DNA of 64,000 bases from NCBI RefSeq assembly GCF_021533195.1, contig NZ_JAJNKB010000010.1, forward strand, positions 62,001 to 126,000, read 5' to 3'. The notes under the pieces were generated by a model. The model was not told where the DNA came from and made no database searches. It worked only from the letters and a program-made list of their open reading frames with translations. Shown here one piece after another: positions 17,000 to 25,663 of this stretch (positions are counted from its first letter, which is position 1; each line of letters opens with the position of its first letter). Source of the DNA: Portibacter marinus (lineage in GTDB: Bacteria; Bacteroidota; Bacteroidia; Chitinophagales; Saprospiraceae). The translations under genes were made by a program, and so were the position numbers.

Positions 17000-17712
17000 T
17001 CAAAGACCTAGTTAACAGCCTGTTCGGGGATTTTAACAATCTCCAAAATGGTGTAAAGATACTGTTGCTGGCTCTTCTATTGACAGATGTGGCTTTTTTA
17101 ATCTTGCATGTATTTGCTGCATTTTATATGAGACATACTGATGATTTTGATTTCTATTTGATGACACGAGATCGTAGTTATGCGGAAGTATTTCAATATA
17201 TCAAAGAGTTTAAGATTGCACTTTTTCTATTCATGATGTCCCTCAATACAAAACAAGTGTTGTTTGCCATTCTGGGTTTGCTTTTTGTTTATTTGCTTGC
17301 AGATGACATGATGGGATTACATGAAGGAGCTGGCGTCTATTTCAAAGAGACTTTTTTAAGTCCGGAAGCAGGTAAGTTGCCAATGGTCGTTATTCAAGTC
17401 GTGTTCAGTTTTCTTGTCTTCATTATTTTTGCAATCTTAATATGGTTTTTTATTAAATCGGGAGTGGATTCGGAATATGAATTATTTTCAAAAAAGTTAA
17501 TGCTGCTGGTAGTCTTTTTGGCCATTTTCGGAGTGGGCATTGATTTTTTGCATTCATTATATAATCTGACGGACATAGATTCAGAGTATGTGAATCAAAT
17601 ATTGGCATTAATTGAGGATTGGGGTGAAATGTTGGTGATGACTGGAATTGTGGGGTATGTGTATGGGGTTGTGCTTATAAATAGCAATGTCCAAAAAAAA
17701 GTGATTAATTAG
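16996..17712 (+). CDS. Multispanning membrane protein of unknown function
   Basis: A 238-residue protein with about five hydrophobic segments (roughly residues 22-42, 87-103, 131-153, 168-186, 212-228). Polar residues recur at the membrane edges: LADDMMGLHEGAG (Asp103, Asp104, His109, Glu110), GIDFLHS (Asp183, His186) and EDWGEML (Glu207, Asp208, Glu211). Such paired Asp/His/Glu clusters could bind a metal or lipid phosphate, but I do not recognise the family and do not assign a reaction. GTG 16996 overlaps the upstream TGA by 4 bp, so it is translationally linked to the WbpB-like gene. It is not a typical Wzy or Wzx. Confidence 0.7.
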   Translation: MIKDLVNSLFGDFNNLQNGVKILLLALLLTDVAFLILHVFAAFYMRHTDDFDFYLMTRDRSYAEVFQYIKEFKIALFLFMMSLNTKQVLFAILGLLFVYLLADDMMGLHEGAGVYFKETFLSPEAGKLPMVVIQVVFSFLVFIIFAILIWFFIKSGVDSEYELFSKKLMLLVVFLAIFGVGIDFLHSLYNLTDIDSEYVNQILALIEDWGEMLVMTGIVGYVYGVVLINSNVQKKVIN

Positions 17713-17732
17713 AAATAGCGGAGAATACATTT

Positions 17733-18689
17733 ATGGGAAAAAAAGTTTTATTGACAGGAGGTGCGGGGTTTATTGGTTCTAATATTTTGGATGCAATGCT
17801 TCAAGATGACCGGATTTCATTTGTCAGAGTACTTGATAATTTATCTACAGGCAAACGAGGAAATATAGAAGAGTTCATGGACCAACCCAAATTTGAGTTT
17901 ATGTGGGGTGACATTCGCGAGTACAATACCTGTTATGACGCATGTAGAGATATGGACATGGTTTGTCATCAAGCGGCACTGGGGTCTGTGCCTCGGTCCA
18001 TTAAGCAGCCGGTGACAACTAACAATGTGAATATTGGAGGGACGTTAAATATCTTCACAGCCGCAAAGGATAGAGGAATTAAACGCGTGGTGTACGCCGC
18101 TTCCTCATCTACTTACGGAGATTCCAATGAATTGCCTAAGAGAGAAGAGAATATAGGTTCTCCTATCTCACCGTATGCAGTTACTAAATTGGTCAATGAA
18201 TTATATGCAAGCGTATTTGGAAAGCTGTATGAGATGGAGTTTATAGGATTGCGGTATTTTAATATTTTCGGTCCAAAGCAGGATCCGCATGGAGCCTATG
18301 CTGCTGTTATACCCCTGTTTTTCAAAGCGGCAATGGAGGAAGTGGCGCCGACTATTAATGGAGATGGTTCGTTTAGTCGGGATTTTACCTATGTGGAGAA
18401 CGCGGTGCAAGCGAACTTGCTCGCTTTATTCACAGAGGAAAAAAGCGCCTTAAATCAAATATTTAATATCGCATGTGGTCAAAGAACTTCTTTGAATGAC
18501 TTGTGGCAGTACATAACTTCAATAGCCGGGAAAAGCATTGAACCGGTTTATGGCCCTACGAGGGCAGGAGATGTACCACACAGTTTAGCCAGTATTGAAA
18601 AAGTAAAAACCACTTTAAAATATAAACCGGAAATTGATGTCAAAAGTGGATTGAATTTGACCTATAAATACTACCAGGACAATGGCTAA
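17733..18689 (+). CDS. NAD-dependent UDP-sugar epimerase (WbpP/GalE-like)
   Basis: A 318-residue extended SDR enzyme: TGGAGFIGSNIL cofactor motif, HQAALGSVPRSIKQPV, Ser/Tyr/Lys catalytic set in ASSSTYGDS and YAVTK, and RYFNIFGPKQDPHGAYAAVI. This pattern is that of WbpP/TviC-type UDP-GlcNAc(A) 4-epimerases, which prefer N-acetylated substrates. It would supply UDP-GalNAc or its uronate. It overlaps neuB by 8 bp and opens the sialic-acid-like block. Epimerase class is certain; choice of substrate is inferred. Confidence 0.88.
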   Translation: MGKKVLLTGGAGFIGSNILDAMLQDDRISFVRVLDNLSTGKRGNIEEFMDQPKFEFMWGDIREYNTCYDACRDMDMVCHQAALGSVPRSIKQPVTTNNVNIGGTLNIFTAAKDRGIKRVVYAASSSTYGDSNELPKREENIGSPISPYAVTKLVNELYASVFGKLYEMEFIGLRYFNIFGPKQDPHGAYAAVIPLFFKAAMEEVAPTINGDGSFSRDFTYVENAVQANLLALFTEEKSALNQIFNIACGQRTSLNDLWQYITSIAGKSIEPVYGPTRAGDVPHSLASIEKVKTTLKYKPEIDVKSGLNLTYKYYQDNG

Positions 18690-19695
18690 AACTTTTATAA
18701 TTGCTGAAATAGCTCAAGCCCATGATGGCAGTTTAGGAATTCTACATTCTTACATTGATGCTATATCCGAAACGGGTGTAGATGCTGTCAAATTTCAAAC
18801 ACACATTGCTGAAGCAGAAAGTAGCATCTATGAGCCTTTCAGAGTTAATTTCAGTTATGAAGATAAGACCAGGTTTGACTATTGGAAGAGAATGGGGTTT
18901 AGTTTCGAGCAGTGGTTTGAAATTAAAAATCATTGCGAAAAAGTGGGTTTGGAGTTTATCTCTTCTCCCTTCTCGCAAGAGGCCGTAGATCTATTGGAAA
19001 AATTAAATGTAAAAAGATATAAAGTAGGATCCGGAGAGATATCTAATTTCTTGATTCTTGAAAAAATAGCCAGGACTAACAAAGAAGTAATTCTTTCCTC
19101 GGGAATGAGCTCTTTTGAAGAATTAGACCGAGCAATAGAACATTTAGAAAAACATCACAACAAAATTTCTGTCCTGCAATGTACTACAGCCTATCCCACA
19201 CCCTATGAGAGATTAGGCCTTAATATCATTACTGAATTAAAAAAGCGATATCCAAATTATAAGATTGGTCTTTCAGAACATACAGGAGACATATATGCAG
19301 GTGTTGCAGGAGTAGCCTTGGGGGCTGAAATTTTAGAGTTTCACGCTGTATTTGATAAAAGAATGTTTGGACCTGATTCAACCTCCTCTCTTACGATCGA
19401 TCAGATATCGACCCTGGTAAGCGGGGTGAGGTCAATAGAAAAGAGTTTAAATAATCCAATTGATAAAAATGACTTAAAACCATTTACAAAGTTGAAGGAC
19501 ATTTTTGAAAAAACACTAGCCGTAAATAAAGATCTTGAAGTTGGTCATCAATTGAAATTTGAGGATTTGGAAGCTAAAAAACCTTCTGGTAGAGGTATCG
19601 GCGCCAACAGATATGAAGAGGTCATTGGTAGACGCATCAGCAAGTCATTAAACAAATGGGATTTTCTGACGGAAGATCATTTAATAAAAAATTGA
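18682..19695 (+). CDS. neuB: N-acetylneuraminate synthase family (NeuB)
   Basis: Condenses an N-acyl-mannosamine-type sugar with phosphoenolpyruvate to a nonulosonic acid. The 337 residues show a TIM-barrel domain (FIIAEIAQAHDGSLGI, DAVKFQTHIAEAESS, KVGSGEISNFLIL, ILSSGMSSFEELDRAI, CTTAYPTPYERL, GLSEHTGD) and a C-terminal SAF/antifreeze-like domain from about residue 270 with KKPSGRGIGANRYEEVIGR. It sits between the WbpP-like epimerase and neuC. No legionaminate or pseudaminate dehydratase/aminotransferase set is adjacent, so neuraminic acid itself is the simplest product. Confidence 0.92.
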   Translation: MAKTFIIAEIAQAHDGSLGILHSYIDAISETGVDAVKFQTHIAEAESSIYEPFRVNFSYEDKTRFDYWKRMGFSFEQWFEIKNHCEKVGLEFISSPFSQEAVDLLEKLNVKRYKVGSGEISNFLILEKIARTNKEVILSSGMSSFEELDRAIEHLEKHHNKISVLQCTTAYPTPYERLGLNIITELKKRYPNYKIGLSEHTGDIYAGVAGVALGAEILEFHAVFDKRMFGPDSTSSLTIDQISTLVSGVRSIEKSLNNPIDKNDLKPFTKLKDIFEKTLAVNKDLEVGHQLKFEDLEAKKPSGRGIGANRYEEVIGRRISKSLNKWDFLTEDHLIKN

Positions 19696-20846
19696 GTTTG
19701 AAGAATATTTGTGTAGTAGTTACGGCAAGGCCATCATATAGCAGGATAAAAACAGCTTTAACTGCAATCAAGAATCATCCGCAGCTTAATTTGCTGTTAG
19801 TGGTAGCTGCTTCTGCATTGCTGGACCGATATGGCACAGCCGTCAAATACATAGAAGAGGATGGTTTTAAAATAGACGCTAAAGTTTTCAATGTTCTCGA
19901 AGGTGAAAATCTAACAGCACAGGCCAAGACTACAGGTCTGGGAATCATTGAGCTGGCTTCAGTTTTTGAGCAATTAAAACCGGACGCTGTTGTAACCGTT
20001 GCTGATCGTTTTGAAACAATGTCTACAGCTATAGCTGCGAGCTATATGAATTTGCCTTTGATACACATTCAGGGAGGAGAGGTGACCGGAAATATAGATG
20101 AAAAAGTAAGACATGCCATCACTAAATTAGCTGATCTCCATTTAGTCGCTACTGAAAAAGCCAAAGAGCGGGTTATAAAAATGGGTGAAGATCCGAATAT
20201 GGTCTTTAATACCGGCTGTCCATCCATTGATCTGGCAGACATGGTTCTAAAAAACCCAAAAATTGACTTTGATTTATTTAAACAATACGGTGGTGTAGGT
20301 AAGATTAAAAATTGGGAACAAGGATACCTGGTCGTATTGCAACATCCCGTCACCACAGAATATCAGAAAAGCAGAGTTCAAATAGAGGAAACATTACATG
20401 CCATCTATGAACTTAATATTCCTACATTTTGGTTTTGGCCGAATGTAGATGCCGGTTCTGATGGTACATCGAAGGGAATCAGAAGTTTTAGAGAAAATCA
20501 TAATATAGACCATATCCACTTCTTCAAAAACATGGAAGGAAAAGACTTTCTTAAGCTATTATACAATTCAAAATGTCTGATAGGAAACTCAAGTGCCGGT
20601 ATAAGAGAGTGTAGTTATTTGGGAGTTCCAGTTGTAAATATTGGAAGTAGGCAAAGTGGAAGAGAACGAGGACAGAATATAGTTGATGTTGAGCATAATC
20701 GTGATAAAATAAAAGGAGCAATTAATCAAGCAATTTCAATGGTCAGGAAACATGACGACATTTATGGTGATGGTCAATCCGGTGATGAAATTGCACAGAA
20801 AATCGCCCAAATACAGATTGGGTATACGAAGCGGTTGACTTATTAA
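19692..20846 (+). CDS. neuC: Hydrolysing UDP-GlcNAc 2-epimerase (NeuC)
   Basis: Releases ManNAc from UDP-GlcNAc, the first step to sialic acid. Family signs are VVVTARPSYSRIKTAL, VTVADRFETMSTAIAASY, IHIQGGEVTGNIDEKVRH, VLQHPVTTEYQ, FWPNVDAGSDGTSKGIR and LIGNSSAGIRECSYLGVPV. I place the start at TTG 19692, overlapping the neuB stop as TTGA, because the family begins close to this residue; ATG 19656 would give a 40-bp overlap and a 12-residue unrelated extension. Together with neuB and neuA it forms a complete route to a CMP-activated nonulosonate. Confidence 0.92.
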   Translation: MSLKNICVVVTARPSYSRIKTALTAIKNHPQLNLLLVVAASALLDRYGTAVKYIEEDGFKIDAKVFNVLEGENLTAQAKTTGLGIIELASVFEQLKPDAVVTVADRFETMSTAIAASYMNLPLIHIQGGEVTGNIDEKVRHAITKLADLHLVATEKAKERVIKMGEDPNMVFNTGCPSIDLADMVLKNPKIDFDLFKQYGGVGKIKNWEQGYLVVLQHPVTTEYQKSRVQIEETLHAIYELNIPTFWFWPNVDAGSDGTSKGIRSFRENHNIDHIHFFKNMEGKDFLKLLYNSKCLIGNSSAGIRECSYLGVPVVNIGSRQSGRERGQNIVDVEHNRDKIKGAINQAISMVRKHDDIYGDGQSGDEIAQKIAQIQIGYTKRLTY

Positions 20847-20904
20847 AAATCTTAAGATTCATATTGCAGAAACACAGGATTTTTCAAGAGACATCCTGGA
20901 TGAA

Positions 20905-21798
20905 ATGGACGGTAAGTATACTTTGAGTACCGGACCTGTTTTGATGTCTGATTTAAAAAGCCTACTGGAAACTGTAGATGTTTTTTGGTTTAGACTTGCC
21001 TATAAAATTGATGAAAAGGTATTGACCAATCATACCCGTTGCAGGGTTTTGGCAACACCGGTCACTGGAATCGATCATATTGATGAAAATCTATGTAGAA
21101 AATACAATATTGAGATTGTTTGCTTAAGGGGAGAAACAGAATTCTTAAAAGAGGTTCGTGCCACCGCAGAACATACCATTTTCTTAACTCTCGCTTTATT
21201 GAGAAAAGGACTTTCATCCATTAGCAGTGTGCTGGCTGGACATTGGAAAAGAGATGATTTCAGGGGGTACGAAGTATATGGTAAAAAAGTAGGCATAATA
21301 GGAATGGGTAGACTAGGTCAAATTGTCGCTGCTTATTTTAAAGCAATGGGCTGCCATATACTATACTTTGACACCGCTGAAAGACAGAACCTCGAAGGTT
21401 TTCATGAAGTGAATAGCATGGAAAGACTCATAGAACTCTCAGACATTGTTTCACTTCATATTCCATACAATGAAAAGAATCACAAGGTGCTTGACAGTTC
21501 GATTTTAAAAAGATTTACTGGTTCAAAATGGTTGATCAATACAAGCCGAGGTGGTGTGATAGATGAAGAAGCGCTTGTCAATGTTCTAAAACATAGCCAC
21601 CTCGGTGGGTATGCCACTGATGTATTATATGGTGAACCGGATATTGCAAAAAATCCCCTTTTCATTTACGCAAAAGACCACGAAAACATCATAATTACTC
21701 CTCATATCGGTGGCAATACTTATGAATCTTTTAATAAAACAGAAAGATTTATCGCTGATAAAATTTATAGATGGGTAGGTAAAAATTATAATGTTTAG
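20905..21798 (+). CDS. D-isomer-specific 2-hydroxyacid dehydrogenase
   Basis: An NAD-dependent dehydrogenase of the SerA/PdxB-like superfamily: VGIIGMGRLGQIVAAYFKAMG as the Rossmann motif, LSDIVSLHIPYNEKNH, NTSRGGVIDEEAL with the catalytic Arg, and TPHIGGNTYE with the catalytic His. ATG 20905 is the first conventional start, but the frame is open and protein-like upstream (KNLKIHIAETQDFSRDILDE), which looks like the missing first beta strand; only ATT 20842, overlapping the neuC stop, is available as a near-cognate start. Its place between neuC and neuA suggests action on a hydroxy-acid or keto-acid linked to the nonulosonate, but no known sialic-acid step needs it. Confidence 0.85.
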   Translation: MDGKYTLSTGPVLMSDLKSLLETVDVFWFRLAYKIDEKVLTNHTRCRVLATPVTGIDHIDENLCRKYNIEIVCLRGETEFLKEVRATAEHTIFLTLALLRKGLSSISSVLAGHWKRDDFRGYEVYGKKVGIIGMGRLGQIVAAYFKAMGCHILYFDTAERQNLEGFHEVNSMERLIELSDIVSLHIPYNEKNHKVLDSSILKRFTGSKWLINTSRGGVIDEEALVNVLKHSHLGGYATDVLYGEPDIAKNPLFIYAKDHENIIITPHIGGNTYESFNKTERFIADKIYRWVGKNYNV

Positions 21799-22488
21799 AT
21801 GAATATACTTGGAATCATTCCTGCTCGAGGAGGTTCAAAAAGAATTTCTGGAAAGAATAAGAAATTACTAGGAGGCAAACCCCTGGTAGAGTATGCTATA
21901 CAGGCTGGCTTAGAATCTACATTAATAAATGAAATATTATTAACTTCTGACGATCTCGAAATACTTAAAATTGGCGAATCCTATCCTTCCATTATAAAAA
22001 GGGTAAGACCATTTGAAATCTCTGGTGATCAGGCACTCGCAATTAGTTACGTTCAGGATGCCTTAGCATATATGGAAACAGATTATGATATGATTGCCAT
22101 AATTCAGCCGAGCTCACCATTCACTACAGCGTTCGATATTGATTCTACAATAAAACTGTTGCAAAATTTCGAAAGTGCGGACAGCGCAGTAAGTGTAATG
22201 AAACTAGATCATGTTATTCAACCTGCGAAGATTAAGAAAATGGAAAATAAAGTTCTTATTCCATATTTTGAAAAAGAAAACAATCGTATGGCAGAACATG
22301 AATTACCTGAATTGTACGTGAGAAATGGATCAGTTTATGTGAGTAGAATATCCACCATTAAAAAGAATCGCATAATAGGTGATCACTGTCTGGGTTATGA
22401 AATGCCTCGAGAACGATCTCTAGATATCAATGATCCGATCGATTTTGAATTTGCAAAGTTTTTATTCAATAATTCACATGAAGGATAA
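21799..22488 (+). CDS. neuA: Acylneuraminate cytidylyltransferase (NeuA)
   Basis: Activates a nonulosonic acid with CTP to the CMP sugar. The N-terminal signature IPARGGSKRISGKNKKLL and GKPLVEYAI is diagnostic, followed by ILLTSDD, IAIIQPSSPFTT and a VRNGSVYVSR segment; 229 residues is the usual length for the single-domain enzyme. It starts right after the stop of the dehydrogenase and overlaps the methyltransferase by 11 bp. It supports a CMP-sialic-acid-like donor in the final glycan and so requires a CMP-dependent transferase, for which the gene at 23318 is a candidate. Confidence 0.92.
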   Translation: MNILGIIPARGGSKRISGKNKKLLGGKPLVEYAIQAGLESTLINEILLTSDDLEILKIGESYPSIIKRVRPFEISGDQALAISYVQDALAYMETDYDMIAIIQPSSPFTTAFDIDSTIKLLQNFESADSAVSVMKLDHVIQPAKIKKMENKVLIPYFEKENNRMAEHELPELYVRNGSVYVSRISTIKKNRIIGDHCLGYEMPRERSLDINDPIDFEFAKFLFNNSHEG

Positions 22489-23317
22489 AAAACATGGGAG
22501 CACTTCAGGTTGGGACGAAATATGGGAAACCCAGTTGGAGGAAAACCTGGATAATCCTATTTACACAGATGCTGAACCAACAGATATTCTTCAGTTCTGG
22601 CAAAGGGGCTACGCCAGTGATTTGATTTCACTAATAAAGGACAGGAATTATAATTCATTTTGCGAATTAGGGTCAGGGAGAGGCACTACGACCCTATATC
22701 TCGCGCAAAATGGATACCAAGATCTCACGATGGTAGATTTATCTGAAACAGGTTTTGAGGTTGCTAAGCATTCCTTTAAAAAATATGGTGTTCAACTTCC
22801 AAGACTGATTTTAGAAAATGTAGAAAATACTAGTTTTCATGATGAGTCATTTGACTGTATTTATAATATTGGTTTATTAGAGCACTTCTTAGACCCTACA
22901 CCAACATTGCAGGAAGCCTATAGACTTCTAAAAAAAGGTGGATTAATTTTTATGCCCATTGTACCCAAACAATCTTTAAAAAAATCGTATTTACAGAGAC
23001 TTTTTCTGAATCCAATAGGACTGGCAAAGTTTATCATAAAATCGATATATGGCAAGAAGTCTGAAAACAATAAAATCTTGAGAACGGATTATAATAAAGA
23101 ATACTATACCGAAATAAGTGCATCTCTTGGTTATCAAAATGTGCAGTGCCTGCCGTACAATCCCTATTGGAAAATAAATATCAATAAGGATTTAGAAAAA
23201 AAAATAACACTTCCTGTTTACAAATGGCATTATAATACATTTAAAAGGCATCAATCTCTGTCTTTTAAGACAAATCGCTTCTTCAATCTTTGTCTCCTCC
23301 TTATTGCAGAAAAGTAA
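22478..23317 (+). CDS. Class I SAM-dependent methyltransferase
   Basis: About 279 residues. Motif I FCELGSGRGTTTLYLAQNG, acidic strand-2 residue in TMVDLSETG, and IYNIGLLEHFLDPTPTLQEA identify the class I ubiE-like fold; a C-terminal ~100-residue basic region follows. The start is ATG 22478, 11 bp inside neuA, giving an N-terminus MKDKKHGSTSGWDEIWETQL. It probably methylates the nonulosonate or a nearby sugar. Substrate is not known. Confidence 0.83.
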   Translation: MKDKKHGSTSGWDEIWETQLEENLDNPIYTDAEPTDILQFWQRGYASDLISLIKDRNYNSFCELGSGRGTTTLYLAQNGYQDLTMVDLSETGFEVAKHSFKKYGVQLPRLILENVENTSFHDESFDCIYNIGLLEHFLDPTPTLQEAYRLLKKGGLIFMPIVPKQSLKKSYLQRLFLNPIGLAKFIIKSIYGKKSENNKILRTDYNKEYYTEISASLGYQNVQCLPYNPYWKININKDLEKKITLPVYKWHYNTFKRHQSLSFKTNRFFNLCLLLIAEK

Positions 23318-24709
23318 ATGAAAATAGATGTGGCTTATATGGTCTCTCATGGTTTTGCTGCAAGGATGGTGACACAAACCAATTTGCTGGGAAGGTTAGT
23401 AGAAAAAGGATTGGGAGTAGCACTCATCGCACCTGACTCTGACGATATAAATCTTAAAACATATTGTGAAAAATATGGCATTCACCTATATGAATTTCGA
23501 CCTAAGAGTAATTTCTGGTCTGATCATTACATGAAAGCAAGAGCTTACTTTCTGGAAGACATCAATAAAAATCCTGCCCTTTATGAAAAGTATATTTATG
23601 ATATCAGATCTAAACATAAATCAATCTATAGATGGTTAAGACCCCGTTTACTTAAAATTACTCATGACTTAAAGAAAAATTTTCCCGGCATTAAAAAATG
23701 GTATTCAGCAAAGGAGTCAACAATGCTGGAGTCGGAAATGGCATATGACCTTTTAAAGGAAATCAATCCCCAAACCGTCATATCTACATATCCGGTTAAT
23801 TTTTCTGAGAGCATGCTTTTGAATGCCGCAAGAAAACAAAGCATACAAACCGTGATCCACCTACTAAGTTGGGATAATATCACATGCAAAGGAAGATTTC
23901 CCCACCTTGCTGATAAATACATTGCGTGGGGCCCTATCATGAAAGAAGAATTAATGGAATTTTATAGCGTCAGTGAAGATGACATTTATGAATGTGGCGT
24001 TCCACATTTTGACATTCATTTAGATTCCAGATTAAATCCACATCCAGCACCATATCTGGAAGAATTAGGTTTGGATCGCAATAAGCCATATCTTTTTTTT
24101 GGAATGAGTTCTCCTAGATTTGCGCCACATGAAATAGACATTGTGGAATGGCTGGCTCAGAATGTTGAAGCTGACCAGTTTGGTACAGAAATGCAATTGA
24201 TAGTGAGGCCACATCCACAAAATGTTCAAGGGTCAATGGCAGATGAAAGTTGGTTGCCCAGATTAAAATCCCTGGTGAGTTCAAGAGTAGGAGTTGATTT
24301 TCCAGATTTAAATAAGAGTGATTTGCCCTGGTCTATGAGAGAAAATGATATGGATAGAATGTCAAACCTTCTTGCTGGATGTTCCGTATCTCTAAACTCA
24401 GGTAGCACGCTTTCAATTGATGCTTTAATGTGTGGAGTACCTGTGGTACTAACTTCGTTTGATGGAGACAAACAGCTAGAATACTGGAAATCAGCTAGAA
24501 GACTGATAGATTATACTCATCTTAGAAAATTAGTAGAACTAGGTGGGGTAAGTGTGGTGGAGAATTTCGAAGAAATGACTTTGGTACTTCATAGATATTT
24601 AGAGGATAGTAGTTATAATCAATCCAAAAGGAAGGAAACAATTAGAGCAGAATGTACTTTTCCCAATTCAACAACCAATTGTGTTGAAGTCATACAATCA
24701 TTTATTTGA
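23318..24709 (+). CDS. GT-B glycosyltransferase-like protein, candidate sialyltransferase
   Basis: A 463-residue protein without close recognition. The C-terminal half has a nucleotide-binding GT-B look: KPYLFFGMSSPRFAPHE, LIVRPHPQN with an HP pair (His299-Pro300), and LNSGSTLSIDALMCGVPVVL with a Ser-Thr pair (363-364). HP and S-S/T motifs occur in bacterial CMP-sialyltransferases and in CDP-glycerol phosphotransferase-like proteins; I do not find the N-terminal D/E-D/E-G motif, so the assignment stays open. It abuts the methyltransferase and lies within four genes of neuBCA. Capsule-type transferase is well supported, sialyl transfer only inferred. Confidence 0.6.
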   Translation: MKIDVAYMVSHGFAARMVTQTNLLGRLVEKGLGVALIAPDSDDINLKTYCEKYGIHLYEFRPKSNFWSDHYMKARAYFLEDINKNPALYEKYIYDIRSKHKSIYRWLRPRLLKITHDLKKNFPGIKKWYSAKESTMLESEMAYDLLKEINPQTVISTYPVNFSESMLLNAARKQSIQTVIHLLSWDNITCKGRFPHLADKYIAWGPIMKEELMEFYSVSEDDIYECGVPHFDIHLDSRLNPHPAPYLEELGLDRNKPYLFFGMSSPRFAPHEIDIVEWLAQNVEADQFGTEMQLIVRPHPQNVQGSMADESWLPRLKSLVSSRVGVDFPDLNKSDLPWSMRENDMDRMSNLLAGCSVSLNSGSTLSIDALMCGVPVVLTSFDGDKQLEYWKSARRLIDYTHLRKLVELGGVSVVENFEEMTLVLHRYLEDSSYNQSKRKETIRAECTFPNSTTNCVEVIQSFI

Positions 24710-25663
24710 ATGAAGGAACCTACCTTTTTAATTATTGGTGAAAGAAGAAGTGGAACAACGACTCTTGCCAGATGGATAGAAGATCATCCTGAAATTTATT
24801 TGAACCCCAAGATGGACCTCGGTTACTTCATAGATAGTGAATTAGTCGGCAGTAAAAAGTACCAAGAGGGAAAAGTTGATTATGAAATTTGGGGGGTAAC
24901 TCATTCAAGAGAAGAGTATCTGGATTTTTTCAAAAATGCAAATACTCACAAAGCAATTGGTGAAAAAAGTGCAGATTACTTTTTCTGGCATCAAAGCCAT
25001 CAAAGAATAAAGAACTATTTTCCCGACATTAAGCTCTTGGTCACTTTAAGAAATCCCATTGAACGAGCATGGTCTATGTATTGGAATGAGGTAGGAAAAG
25101 GTCGGGAATCTTTAAGTTTTTCTAAAGCAATCAGAGCTGAAAGTAAGCGAATTGAAAGTAGTGATTACGCAAGGGATCATCTTTCATATGTAACGAGGGG
25201 CTTCTATGATAGAAGTTTGCAAAAATTATTTGAGGTGTTTGATCCTCAAAATGTCTTGGTCACCATATTGGAAAAAGCAAAAATACACCCTTCATCTCAT
25301 TTGAAGTCTATTTATTCTTTTTTAGACGTAAATACGGATATCGGTTATTCTAATGTTGACAAGAAATACAATAGAAATTGGACTATGATTCAGAAACCTG
25401 TTTTGAACAAAGTTCCATTCTTCAAAAAGTTGGAGAATAAATACTTCTACACTGTAAATAAATTGTCATTGCTTTTATTCAGAAGAAATATCTACCGCAG
25501 AAGAAACTTTGTCAAAAAAATTTCAAAACCTTTTAGAAACTCTAAAGAAGATTTCATAATGAAGAAAGAAGATCGAGAATATTTAGAAAAAATTTATTCC
25601 CCTCACATCAAGGAGCTTGAAAAAATGCTTGATTTAGATTTAGGAGAGTGGTTAAAAAGATAG
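24710..25663 (+). CDS. Sulfotransferase (first of three)
   Basis: A 317-residue PAPS-dependent sulfotransferase. The 5'-phosphosulfate loop is IIGERRSGTTTLARWI (residues ~8-23) and the 3'-phosphate site is LVTLRNPIERAWSMYWNEVG, the standard pair for carbohydrate sulfotransferases. A basic C-terminal third (RRNIYRRRNFVKK) may contact an anionic glycan or membrane. It starts immediately after the preceding TGA and overlaps the PIG-L gene by 16 bp. It probably adds sulfate to a sugar of the repeat unit in the cytoplasm. No PAPS-synthesis genes are in the window. Confidence 0.88.
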   Translation: MKEPTFLIIGERRSGTTTLARWIEDHPEIYLNPKMDLGYFIDSELVGSKKYQEGKVDYEIWGVTHSREEYLDFFKNANTHKAIGEKSADYFFWHQSHQRIKNYFPDIKLLVTLRNPIERAWSMYWNEVGKGRESLSFSKAIRAESKRIESSDYARDHLSYVTRGFYDRSLQKLFEVFDPQNVLVTILEKAKIHPSSHLKSIYSFLDVNTDIGYSNVDKKYNRNWTMIQKPVLNKVPFFKKLENKYFYTVNKLSLLLFRRNIYRRRNFVKKISKPFRNSKEDFIMKKEDREYLEKIYSPHIKELEKMLDLDLGEWLKR

